This document shows, piece after piece, positions 1-5,632 of a stretch of 8,331 nucleotides of DNA (positions within the stretch are counted from its first letter, which is position 1; every line of letters begins with the position of its first letter). Source of the stretch: an uncultured Campylobacter sp. (GTDB lineage Bacteria > Campylobacterota > Campylobacteria > Campylobacterales > Campylobacteraceae); the NCBI RefSeq assembly GCF_937997595.1, contig NZ_CALKTS010000255.1, forward strand, positions 1 through 8,331. The letters run 5' to 3'. The notes under the pieces are model-generated. The model saw only the letters and a program-made list of their open reading frames with translations. It was not told the DNA's origin and did no database searches. The translations under genes and the position numbers were made by a program.

Positions 1-72
1 CAATCTGAGATTTTAAATTAGTAGCGTTCATAAATTCCATATTTTAAAATTTCAGCGCTTTTATCTTGCAAA

Positions 73-125
73 TGCCGCTTTTAAATGAAATTTGCTTCGG
101 GTTTTCTTTCTATATAAAAGCGGCA
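73..125. repeat. 11-bp perfect inverted repeat with 31-nt loop
   Basis: TGCCGCTTTTA at 73-83 pairs perfectly with TAAAAGCGGCA at 115-125. The loop itself holds an ATTTGC (90-95) that can pair with GCAAAT (68-73), which would give a competing structure. No T tract follows on either strand, so it does not look like a standard terminator. It would lie in the leader of any gene starting leftward near position 40. The function is unknown. Confidence 0.5.
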
Positions 126-299
126 AACTTCAAATAAAATGCAAAATTTTAAAATTTACACGCTTAAATATCATAAGTAAGGAGAATTTAAAATTTTTTC
201 CTTCGGAGATTAAGTAAAAAGCGCGTTAGAAAAAATTTTGTAGGTCAAATTTCATTTTAAGCGATTGCAGATTTAAAGCTTGTATGCAAATACTTTTAA

Positions 300-340
300 A
301 GCCTGCTCTAGTTAGAATTTATCACTAAACTAGACGGGCT
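300..340. repeat. Imperfect 41-nt stem-loop
   Basis: AGCC (300-303) pairs with GGCT (337-340) and TCTAGTT (307-313) pairs with AACTAGA (328-334). A small internal loop separates the two helices, and two more pairs continue inside past a bulged A at 327. No T run follows on the plus strand. On the minus strand only a weak TTTAAAA follows. It may be a structured RNA element or a terminator remnant. Confidence 0.4.
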
Positions 341-354
341 CAGCCTTGGAATTT

Positions 355-387
355 CAGCGCGCCAATTTTAAAATTTTGCGCGAGCTG
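355..387. repeat. GC-clamped hairpin around an AATTTTAAAATT palindrome
   Basis: CAG-CGCGC (355-362) pairs with GCGCG-(AG)-CTG (378-387), with a 2-nt bulge. The inner segment 364-375 is the self-complementary 12-mer AATTTTAAAATT. Downstream on the plus strand there is another AAAATTTTAAAATT rather than a clean T run. This might be a bidirectional weak terminator, or a cruciform-prone site. Confidence 0.4.
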
Positions 388-497
388 GGCTTAAAATTTT
401 AAAATTCGATTCTACCTGCGAAAACTCTTAAATTCCACGGCTTAGAATTTTGATACAGAATTTTGCCGCAACGCTACTTTTGGGCGCGCTATAAAAT

Positions 498-520
498 TAC
501 GCGACATGCAAAGCCGCGTA
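498..520 (-). terminator. Candidate weak terminator for metK
   Basis: Read in the metK direction, TACGCG (520-515) and CGCGTA (503-498) form a 6-bp GC-rich stem with an 11-nt loop. It is followed by ATTTTATAG. The T run is interrupted and the hairpin lies about 80 bases past the metK stop codon, so this is only a candidate. No stronger intrinsic terminator is seen behind metK. Confidence 0.3.
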
Positions 521-529
521 GAATATTGA

Positions 530-555
530 GCTAGGCTCGCTGCTGCAAGCCTAGC
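530..555. repeat. 8-bp perfect inverted repeat behind metK
   Basis: GCTAGGCT (530-537) pairs with AGCCTAGC (548-555) around a 10-nt loop that can form two more inner pairs. No T tract follows on either side. Together with the hairpin at 498-520 it makes a tandem structure in the metK 3' untranslated region, which might stabilise the transcript end. That role is inference. Confidence 0.45.
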
Positions 556-569
556 GAATGTCGTAAGCT

Positions 570-591
570 AAAAAGGCGCTACTGCAAAGCG
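570..591 (-). terminator. Short hairpin plus T5 directly after the metK stop
   Basis: In the metK direction a 4-bp stem (591-588 with 580-577) is followed by CC and then TTTTT (574-570). The position, just past the stop codon at 601-599, suits a terminator. The stem is too short to be convincing. Confidence 0.2.
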
Positions 592-598
592 TAAAATT

Positions 599-1798
599 TT
601 ATTTCAAAGCCTTAAAAAGCTCCACGCCGTCAAGCTGCTCCCACGGATATTCGTCGTTTCCGACCTGTCCGCGCGCGGCGACGTCGGCGTAGAGAAAGCT
701 TCCTTTGCCTGGGCGATCAAGACCGAATTTATCGATAATCCAGCGCGGCGTGAGCGGGAATTTTTCAAGCACGAAAGTGGACAACTCATCGTCGCTTGCC
801 GCGCCTAAATTCGTCCCCATACAATCGACGCTGACGCTTACCGGTTTAGCCACGCCGATTGCGTAGCTGAGCTGGACGATGCATTTTTTCGCAAGCCCTG
901 CTGCGACGATATTTTTGGCGATGTAGCGCGCCGCATAAAGCCCGCTGCGATCGACCTTGGTGTAGTCTTTGCTACTTTGAGCGCCGCCGCCTATCGGGCT
1001 GTAGCCGCCGAAGCTATCTACGATCAGTTTGCGCCCCGTTAGACCGCTGTCGTGAAGCGAGCTGTGATTTACGTAGCGGCCGGTCGGGTTGATGTAGATG
1101 ATCGTTTTGCTTTTGTCGTAAAGCTCCTTCGGAAGCCCCGCCGAATCGATTAAATTTCCGATCAGATCTCGGACGCGCTCGATACTCATGCTCTCGACGC
1201 ATGGCGCGGAAACCACGATCGTATGGATGCTTTGCGGTTTGCACTCCTCAAAATTGCTCTTCGTGCCGTAATCGACCGTAACCTGCGTCTTAATATCTAC
1301 GCCAAGCTCGTTAGGATGGGATTTTGCGTAGGCATAAACGTGATCGCAAAGCGCTCTTGCGTAGGTGATCGCCGCCGGCATAAAATTTTTCGTTTCGCAG
1401 CTTGCGAAACCGAACATTATGCCCTGATCCCCCGCTCCGATCTCGCCGCCCTCTTGATCGACGCCTTGGTTGATGTCGGGGCTTTGCTGGTTTAAAAATA
1501 CGTCCACTTGCAGATCCTGCGGATGCAGGCACTGCGCGCGCGTAAAATAGGGGTTGTTATTGTAGCCGATCTCGCTAAGCGCGCCCTTTACGATGTGGCG
1601 GTAATCGTCGTGGGTAAAGTCGATCTTGGCGTTTACTTCGCCGCCGATTACTACGTGTTTGCCCGCGATGAAAACCTCCGCTGCTACGCGCCCGTTGGGG
1701 TCTTGTTTTAAAATTTCATCCACGATGCTGTCTGCGATGATATCGGCGCACTTATCCGGATGTCCGGGGCTTACGACCTCGCTGGTAAATAGATACAT
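599..1798 (-). CDS. metK: S-adenosylmethionine synthase (methionine adenosyltransferase)
   Basis: Cytosolic enzyme that joins methionine and ATP to make S-adenosylmethionine, releasing phosphate and pyrophosphate. The 399 residues cover the whole family length. Visible hallmarks are the N-terminal SPGHPDK (residues 10-16, with the ATP/phosphate-contacting His13 and Asp15), the GAGDQG hexapeptide (121-126), SPDINQGVD (106-114), and the phosphate loop GGGAQSSKD (270-278) followed by YTKVDRSGLYAARY. Most bacteria have GGGAFSGKD in that loop. The AQSS form is, as I recall, typical of Campylobacter, and this is the clearest taxonomic marker in the window. The start is fixed by AGGAG at 1804-1808, 5 nt before the ATG. 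The gene stands alone, divergent from sstT, with a predicted leader of only about 20 nt, so there is no room for a SAM riboswitch in this transcript. Confidence 0.97.
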   Translation of the reverse strand: MYLFTSEVVSPGHPDKCADIIADSIVDEILKQDPNGRVAAEVFIAGKHVVIGGEVNAKIDFTHDDYRHIVKGALSEIGYNNNPYFTRAQCLHPQDLQVDVFLNQQSPDINQGVDQEGGEIGAGDQGIMFGFASCETKNFMPAAITYARALCDHVYAYAKSHPNELGVDIKTQVTVDYGTKSNFEECKPQSIHTIVVSAPCVESMSIERVRDLIGNLIDSAGLPKELYDKSKTIIYINPTGRYVNHSSLHDSGLTGRKLIVDSFGGYSPIGGGAQSSKDYTKVDRSGLYAARYIAKNIVAAGLAKKCIVQLSYAIGVAKPVSVSVDCMGTNLGAASDDELSTFVLEKFPLTPRWIIDKFGLDRPGKGSFLYADVAARGQVGNDEYPWEQLDGVELFKALK

Positions 1799-1803
1799 AT
1801 CTG

Positions 1804-1808
1804 CTCCT
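1804..1808 (-). promoter_or_regulatory. metK ribosome binding site
   Basis: On the minus strand the sequence reads AGGAG, then CAGAT, then the ATG. The 5-nt spacing is good and confirms the annotated start. Confidence 0.8.
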
Positions 1809-1825
1809 AATTAAAATTTCGGGGC

Positions 1826-1854
1826 ATTTTATCTAACGAGGTTTTAAGATTAAC
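1826..1854 (-). promoter_or_regulatory. Predicted metK sigma-70 promoter
   Basis: On the minus strand TAAAAT (1831-1826) fits a -10 box about 27 bases before the start codon. A weak TTAAT-like element lies 17 bp upstream inside a T-rich stretch. Campylobacter promoters often lack a clear -35 and have T-rich upstream DNA instead. Initiation would fall near 1819, giving a very short leader. Confidence 0.45.
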
Positions 1855-1863
1855 TAAAAATTA

Positions 1864-1873
1864 CGAAATTTCG
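1864..1873. promoter_or_regulatory. CGAAATTTCG palindrome between divergent promoters
   Basis: A perfect 10-bp palindrome sits roughly midway between the predicted metK and sstT promoters. Its half, AAATTTCG, recurs at 1814-1821 and 1898-1905 in the same gap. An operator is possible but unproven, because AAATTT words are common everywhere in this genome. Confidence 0.2.
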
Positions 1874-1895
1874 CCCAAATTTAAATGTGCTTAAA

Positions 1896-1912
1896 TAAAA
1901 TTTCGATATATT
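1896..1912 (+). promoter_or_regulatory. Predicted sstT promoter region
   Basis: Two overlapping -10-like boxes are present, TAAAAT (1896-1901) and TATATT (1907-1912), with no convincing -35. Either would start the transcript about 25-35 nt ahead of the sstT ATG. Confidence 0.4.
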
Positions 1913-1931
1913 TCAAACGACGTTTTGATTG

Positions 1932-1936
1932 AAAGG
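1932..1936 (+). promoter_or_regulatory. sstT ribosome binding site
   Basis: AAAGG lies 6 nt before the ATG at 1943 and supports that start. Confidence 0.65.
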
Positions 1937-1942
1937 TAAAAA

Positions 1943-3202
1943 ATGAGTTCGATTCAAAAATTAGTAGCCAGCTACAAAGATAAAAATCTAGTTCTGCGCA
2001 TAGTTACAGGCTTGATAATAGGCGCCATTTTGGGCTTTGCTGCGCGTTCGACGGCGGGCGATATTGCGGCAGAGCATACTTCGTTTTTAATAAACGTAGT
2101 AGCTTTTGCGGAAATTTTAGGAAATTTATTCGTAGGCGCCCTTAAAGCGGTCGCTCCGATTTTAGTTTTTATCTTGATTTTAAGCTCGATCGTAAATAAA
2201 CAATACGGCAGTGCAAGCGGCTTAAAACGCGTGGTTGTTCTATATATTGTAGGCACCTTTTTAGCCTCGTGCGTGGGGGTAGCGACTAGCTTTTTATTCC
2301 CTACGGAGCTTGCTCTAAGCAATGTCGGCGCGGCGGAAAATACCGCTCCTGCAAGCGTTTGGATCGTGCTAAAAGACCTGCTTTTTAAGGTCGTGGATAA
2401 TCCTGTAAACGCTATCGCGCACGGAAACTACGTAGGAATTTTAACCTGGGCGATAGGTCTTGGCGTCGCGCTTAAATTTTGCACCAATGAAACAAAGAAA
2501 ATTTTTACCGATCTGAGCGAAGCGGTAACCAAAATCGTGCAATTCGTAATCCAGCTCGCGCCGTTTGGAATTTTCGGTCTAGTAGCTTCTACCGTGTATC
2601 AAACCGGCGTTGATGCGCTGCTGGGATACGTGCGAATCGTAGTCGTACTCGTAGGCGCGATGGCGTTCGTAGCCCTCGTGGTAAATCCGCTCATCGTCTT
2701 TGCGGTGATTAAGAAAAATCCATATCCGCTCGTATTTACCTGCCTACGCGAAAGCGGCCTCACAGCGTTTTTCACCCGCAGCTCGGCGGCGAATATCCCG
2801 GTAAATTTAAATTTATGCAAAAAGCTCGGCATCAGCGACGAGCTAAGCTCGATCTCGATCCCTTTGGGAGCTACGATAAATATGGCGGGCGCTGCGGTGG
2901 TAATCGCGATCTTGGCGCTTGCTGCGGCTCATACGCTTGGCGTGCGCCCCGATTTTTGGACGGCGCTGCTGCTTTGCGTGGTCTCGGCGGTCGGTGCATG
3001 CGGCGCTAGCGGCGTGCCCGGCGGCTCATTGATGCTGATACCGCTTGCGTGCTCGCTCTTTAATATATCAAACGATATCGCAATGCAGGTCGTAGCGATC
3101 GGCTTTATCATCGGCGTGATCCAAGATTCGGTAGAAACCGCGATCAATAGCTCCACCGACGTGATTTTTACGGCGATCGCGTGGCAAAGTATGCAAAAAT
3201 AA
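1943..3202 (+). CDS. sstT: Sodium-coupled serine/threonine symporter (DAACS family)
   Basis: Inner-membrane transporter of the sodium:dicarboxylate symporter family. The SstT branch takes up serine and threonine with sodium. The 419-residue length is close to E. coli SstT (about 414). The hydrophobic pattern fits the usual eight membrane helices plus two re-entrant hairpins. The first hairpin is marked by TRSSAANIPVN (residues 278-288). The NMAG motif (313-316) is at the position of the sodium-binding NMDG of glutamate transporters. The second hairpin has ASGVPGGS (355-362), and the last substrate-binding helix has QDSVETAINSSTD (394-406). The ASGVPGGS and ETAINSSTD wording points to SstT rather than GltP or DctA. 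The gene has its own promoter, faces away from metK, and ends 15 nt before a strong terminator, so it is probably monocistronic. Confidence 0.93.
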   Translation: MSSIQKLVASYKDKNLVLRIVTGLIIGAILGFAARSTAGDIAAEHTSFLINVVAFAEILGNLFVGALKAVAPILVFILILSSIVNKQYGSASGLKRVVVLYIVGTFLASCVGVATSFLFPTELALSNVGAAENTAPASVWIVLKDLLFKVVDNPVNAIAHGNYVGILTWAIGLGVALKFCTNETKKIFTDLSEAVTKIVQFVIQLAPFGIFGLVASTVYQTGVDALLGYVRIVVVLVGAMAFVALVVNPLIVFAVIKKNPYPLVFTCLRESGLTAFFTRSSAANIPVNLNLCKKLGISDELSSISIPLGATINMAGAAVVIAILALAAAHTLGVRPDFWTALLLCVVSAVGACGASGVPGGSLMLIPLACSLFNISNDIAMQVVAIGFIIGVIQDSVETAINSSTDVIFTAIAWQSMQK

Positions 3203-3217
3203 CTCACCTTAAAATTT

Positions 3218-3256
3218 ACCGCGATTTCCGCTAGGGCGGCGGATCTCGCGGTTTTT
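3218..3256 (+). terminator. Strong intrinsic terminator of sstT
   Basis: ACCGCGA (3218-3224) pairs with TCGCGGT (3246-3252). Inside that, TCCGC (3227-3231) pairs with GCGGA (3239-3243). This makes a 12-bp, mostly GC stem with one small internal loop and a 7-nt loop. The hairpin runs directly into TTTTT (3252-3256) and then AAAATTTT. It separates sstT from the following operon. Confidence 0.85.
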
Positions 3257-3277
3257 AAAATTTTACTTATTCTTTTT

Positions 3278-3286
3278 TGATAAAAT
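3278..3286 (+). promoter_or_regulatory. Extended -10 promoter of the peptidase-helicase-truB operon
   Basis: TGATAAAAT is an extended -10 box (TG, one base, then TAAAAT) behind a T-rich run at 3273-3278, the form typical of Campylobacter housekeeping promoters. Transcription would begin near 3293, about 20 nt before the ATG at 3313. Confidence 0.6.
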
Positions 3287-3302
3287 TATACAAAAATTTT
3301 AA

Positions 3303-3307
3303 AAGGA
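3303..3307 (+). promoter_or_regulatory. Peptidase ribosome binding site that decides the start
   Basis: AAGGA lies 5 nt before the ATG at 3313. An in-frame TTG at 3277 would add 12 residues but overlaps the -10 box, so 3313 is the better start. Confidence 0.75.
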
Positions 3308-3312
3308 AATCG

Positions 3313-5223
3313 ATGAATTGGAATTTAGGCGAGCTGTTTGCAAACGAAGCGGAATTTAGCGGCACGGTAGAAAACGCGGCCGCGCAGGCTAGGGATTTTG
3401 AAGCTAAATTTAAAGATAAGCTACACGCTCTTAGCGCGGAGGAATTTTTAGGCGCGCTTGAGCTTTATGAGAGCATCAGCGAGCAGATCAGCAAGATAAT
3501 GAGCTTTGCGCATCTAAGATTCGCGCGAGATACGAGCCTTGGGGCGCAGCAGGCTAAGACGGAGCAGGCTTGCAACGACATTTCGCAGAGCCTACTTTTT
3601 TTCGAGCTCGAGTTTAACGAGCTTGACGCCGCAAAACAGGACGAGTTTGTCGTGGGAAGCGGGAGATTTAGATACTATTTGAGCCTACTTAAGCGGCGCA
3701 AAGTCCACCAGCTAAGCTTGCCGCAAGAAAGCGTGCTTTTAAAAACTTCACCCGTGAGCGGAGAGGCGTTTTCACGGCTTTTTGACGAGAGTATGGCACG
3801 GATGAGCTTTGATTTTCGCGGGCAAAAGCTTGGCGAGGAGGAAATTTTAAGCCTGCTTCATAGCCCTGATCGCGAGGTGCGAAAGGACGCCGCAGCCTCG
3901 CTAAGCGCGGTGCTAGAGCAGAACTCCCATCTGCTTGGTTACATCTACAATATGATCAAAACCGATCTTAAAATTCGCTGCGAGCTACGCGGTTACGATA
4001 AAGCCGAGGCGGTGATGCACGAGGAAAATCAAATAAATATTGCAAGCGTAGATGCGCTGATTGCAGAGGCGGAGCGAAGCTTCGCTCTGGTCGGCAAATT
4101 TTACGCTAAAAAGCGCGAAATTTTAGGCTACGACGCGCTGTATGATTACGACAGATACGCTCCGCTCGGCGGCGATGAGAGCGAGTTTAGCTTCGAGCAG
4201 GCTAAGCAGATCGTGCTAGCGGCGTTTGAAAAATTTAGCCCGAAATTTAAGCATATCGCACAGACGGCGTTTGAGCAAAACTGGATCGATGCGATGCCCG
4301 CGCAAAATAAGCAAAGCGGCGCGTTTTCTCATTCGGGCTCGCGCGATACGCACCCATTCGTGCTTTTAAATTTCACGCGCAAGCGCCGCGACGTATTTAC
4401 TCTCGCGCACGAGCTGGGGCACGCGATACATCAGTATCTAAGCTACGGCGTGGGCTATTTTAACTCCTTCACGCCGCTAACGACGGCTGAGACTGCGTCA
4501 GTTTTCTGCGAGATGCTGGTGTTTGATTATATGCGCGAAAATTTTTCAAATTTAAACGGCTTGCTAAATTTTAAAAGCGCCGCCTCGGACGGCTCGCAAA
4601 ATTTAAAGCGCAGCGCTTCACAAGAGGCTCAGGGCGGTGAAATTCCAAACGAGCACGCCGTAAAAAATGCCGCTTCGCAAAGCTCTGCGGGTTCGTGCGA
4701 ATACGCAGCGCGCGATACTGATACGCCATCGCAGACTGCAAGCGATAAGGCCGCGCTAAGAGCGATGCTTGCGGCAAAGATCGAGGATATCTTCGCTACG
4801 CTTTACCGCCAGATCGGATTTACGACCTTTGAGCGGCGCGTGCATGCGAGCGCAGATGAGCTAAGCACGGGGCAGATCGACGAGCTTTGGATGGAGGAGT
4901 CGCGCAAGATGTTTGCGGGCGAGCTAATCTTGCAGGATCATTACAAAAGCTGGTGGAGCTACATCCCGCACTTCATCCACTCGCCGTTTTACTGCTACTC
5001 CTACGCCTACGCGCAGCTTTTGGTGCTCGCGCTTTACGGGCTGTATAAGAGCGGCAGGCTTGAAAATTTCGTTCAAATTTACACCGAGTTTTTAAGCTCG
5101 GGCGGTAGCGACGAGCCGCAAAAACTAGTGGCGAAATTCGGCTTTGATATCAATAAAAGCGAGTTTTGGCGCATCGGCATAGAGCAGGTCGCAGCGCTTG
5201 TAGATGAGTTTGTGAGGGGTTAG
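3313..5223 (+). CDS. pepF: Oligoendopeptidase F-like M3 zinc peptidase with low-complexity insert
   Basis: Predicted cytosolic metallopeptidase that cuts short peptides (family M3, PepF branch). It has no signal peptide. From the ATG at 3313 it has 636 residues. The zinc site is HELGH (residues 366-370) with the third ligand Glu393 in TAETAS. Further on, the family segment HYKSWWSYIPHFIHSPFYCYSYAYA (543-567) carries the His/Tyr residues that contact substrate in M3 enzymes. The N-terminal two thirds is the usual helical lobe. An unusual serine/alanine-rich, hydrophilic insert lies at about residues 410-476, between the zinc-ligand helix and the LAAKIEDIFATLYRQ helix. It makes the protein longer than the roughly 570-600 residues I expect for PepF. 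First gene of the operon. The next gene starts after 1 nt. A specific substrate cannot be read from the sequence. Confidence 0.9.
   Translation: MNWNLGELFANEAEFSGTVENAAAQARDFEAKFKDKLHALSAEEFLGALELYESISEQISKIMSFAHLRFARDTSLGAQQAKTEQACNDISQSLLFFELEFNELDAAKQDEFVVGSGRFRYYLSLLKRRKVHQLSLPQESVLLKTSPVSGEAFSRLFDESMARMSFDFRGQKLGEEEILSLLHSPDREVRKDAAASLSAVLEQNSHLLGYIYNMIKTDLKIRCELRGYDKAEAVMHEENQINIASVDALIAEAERSFALVGKFYAKKREILGYDALYDYDRYAPLGGDESEFSFEQAKQIVLAAFEKFSPKFKHIAQTAFEQNWIDAMPAQNKQSGAFSHSGSRDTHPFVLLNFTRKRRDVFTLAHELGHAIHQYLSYGVGYFNSFTPLTTAETASVFCEMLVFDYMRENFSNLNGLLNFKSAASDGSQNLKRSASQEAQGGEIPNEHAVKNAASQSSAGSCEYAARDTDTPSQTASDKAALRAMLAAKIEDIFATLYRQIGFTTFERRVHASADELSTGQIDELWMEESRKMFAGELILQDHYKSWWSYIPHFIHSPFYCYSYAYAQLLVLALYGLYKSGRLENFVQIYTEFLSSGGSDEPQKLVAKFGFDINKSEFWRIGIEQVAALVDEFVRG
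5215..5219 (+). promoter_or_regulatory. Ribosome binding site of the 135-residue protein
   Basis: AGGGG lies inside the last peptidase codons, 5 nt before the ATG at 5225. It supports that start and implies coupled translation. Confidence 0.6.
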
Positions 5224-5224
5224 G

Positions 5225-5632
5225 ATGATAGATAAAATTTTAAAAGACGATAAATTTATCGCTGCGAGTAGTGCAAATATAGGCGCGGTTTTGGATTACG
5301 TTTTAGCTCTTGGATGCGGATTTGGCATCGTTGCGAGGACGGATCAGATAAAATTTGATCCGCCGCTGCCGGAGGAAATTTTAAAAAGCTTCAAAATGCC
5401 CGCGATCTTTTTGCAGCTAGAGGAATACACGCTCTCTAGCGCGCATCTTAGCAAGGATGAGCTGGTTTTCGAGGCGGGTTTCGGGCCGCAGGATTTTGCA
5501 AGCACGCTTAGCGTGCCGTTTTACGCGGTCTTGCAGATCGTCGTGGACGGCAAGCCCATCGCGGTAAATTTCTCCCAGCCCGAGTCCGAGTGGCTTAAGC
5601 GCGAAAAATCGCGTAAAATTTTTTCAAAATGA
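5225..5632 (+). CDS. Small protein, possible SspB-like ClpXP adaptor
   Basis: No signal peptide or membrane helix is visible, so it is probably a cytosolic 135-residue protein. I do not recognise it as a named Campylobacter gene. The order of its features recalls SspB, the adaptor that hands tagged substrates to ClpXP, especially the alphaproteobacterial form. It has an N-terminal helix (about residues 18-30, ending at a Gly), a proline-containing linker (PPLPEEILKSF, 46-56), a strand IFLQ (61-64), a strand VFEAGF (81-86), the conserved-looking VPFYAV (97-102), and a last strand IAVNF (112-116). SspB families show a similar order: IVLQ, then F-x-x-x-F, then a VPFxAI-like motif, then a terminal strand. 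The basic C-terminal tail (KREKSRKIFSK) is shorter than the linker plus ClpX-binding tail of known SspB proteins. It starts 1 nt after the peptidase and overlaps the helicase by 4 nt. The adaptor role is inference from motif wording only. Confidence 0.85.
   Translation: MIDKILKDDKFIAASSANIGAVLDYVLALGCGFGIVARTDQIKFDPPLPEEILKSFKMPAIFLQLEEYTLSSAHLSKDELVFEAGFGPQDFASTLSVPFYAVLQIVVDGKPIAVNFSQPESEWLKREKSRKIFSK
5600..5624 (+). terminator. Small terminator-like hairpin ahead of the helicase start
   Basis: CGCGA (5600-5604) and TCGCG (5609-5613) form a 5-bp stem with an AAAA loop. TAAAA and six T residues (5619-5624) follow, ending 4 nt before the helicase ATG. It lies inside the last codons of the preceding gene. 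It could be a weak attenuator or a translation-coupling hairpin, but the stem is short. Confidence 0.25.

Larger units (their letters stand above)
1..598. other. Non-coding AT-rich stretch downstream of metK, no supported gene
   Basis: No reading frame of convincing length or composition lies here on either strand. The stretch is AT-rich compared with the flanking genes and is dominated by words such as AAATTT and AAAATTTTAAAATT. I count about 18 RAATTY hexamers by eye in 600 bases. It also contains several inverted repeats, listed separately. At the left edge a minus-strand frame opens at an ATG at 38-40 or 29-31 and runs off the window, and a plus-strand frame ends with a stop at 19-21. Either could be the edge of a neighbouring gene, but fewer than 14 codons are visible. 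A 13-codon frame at 139-180 is followed at once by AAGGAG (179-184) with no start codon after it. I see no tRNA, rRNA or recognisable riboswitch. Confidence 0.6.

Noticed and set aside
139..180. 13-codon frame followed by AAGGAG (179-184)
   Set aside because: The frame has no ribosome site of its own, and no start codon follows the AAGGAG within a usable distance, so neither a leader peptide nor a gene can be supported.
1..598. CRISPR array or insertion-sequence remnant
   Set aside because: The AAAATTTTAAAATT words recur at irregular distances without constant-length spacers, and there are no terminal inverted repeats or transposase remnants.
1223..1495. 90-codon plus-strand frame inside metK
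   Set aside because: It is antisense to strongly conserved MetK motifs and has no recognisable protein features.
1799..1942. SAM riboswitch ahead of metK
   Set aside because: The whole divergent gap is 144 bases and the predicted metK leader is about 20 nt. No paired P1-P4 type structure is visible.
1972..2322. 116-codon minus-strand frame inside sstT
   Set aside because: It lies antisense to clearly conserved transporter sequence, its composition mirrors the sstT codons, and no ribosome site or family motif is seen.
3277..3312. Upstream TTG start adding 12 residues to the peptidase
   Set aside because: It overlaps the extended -10 box and the leader. The ATG at 3313 has an AAGGA site at ideal spacing.
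4571..4777. Minus-strand frame opposite the peptidase insert
   Set aside because: I considered whether the insert might hide an antisense gene. The translation is Arg/Ala-rich shadow sequence with no ribosome site.
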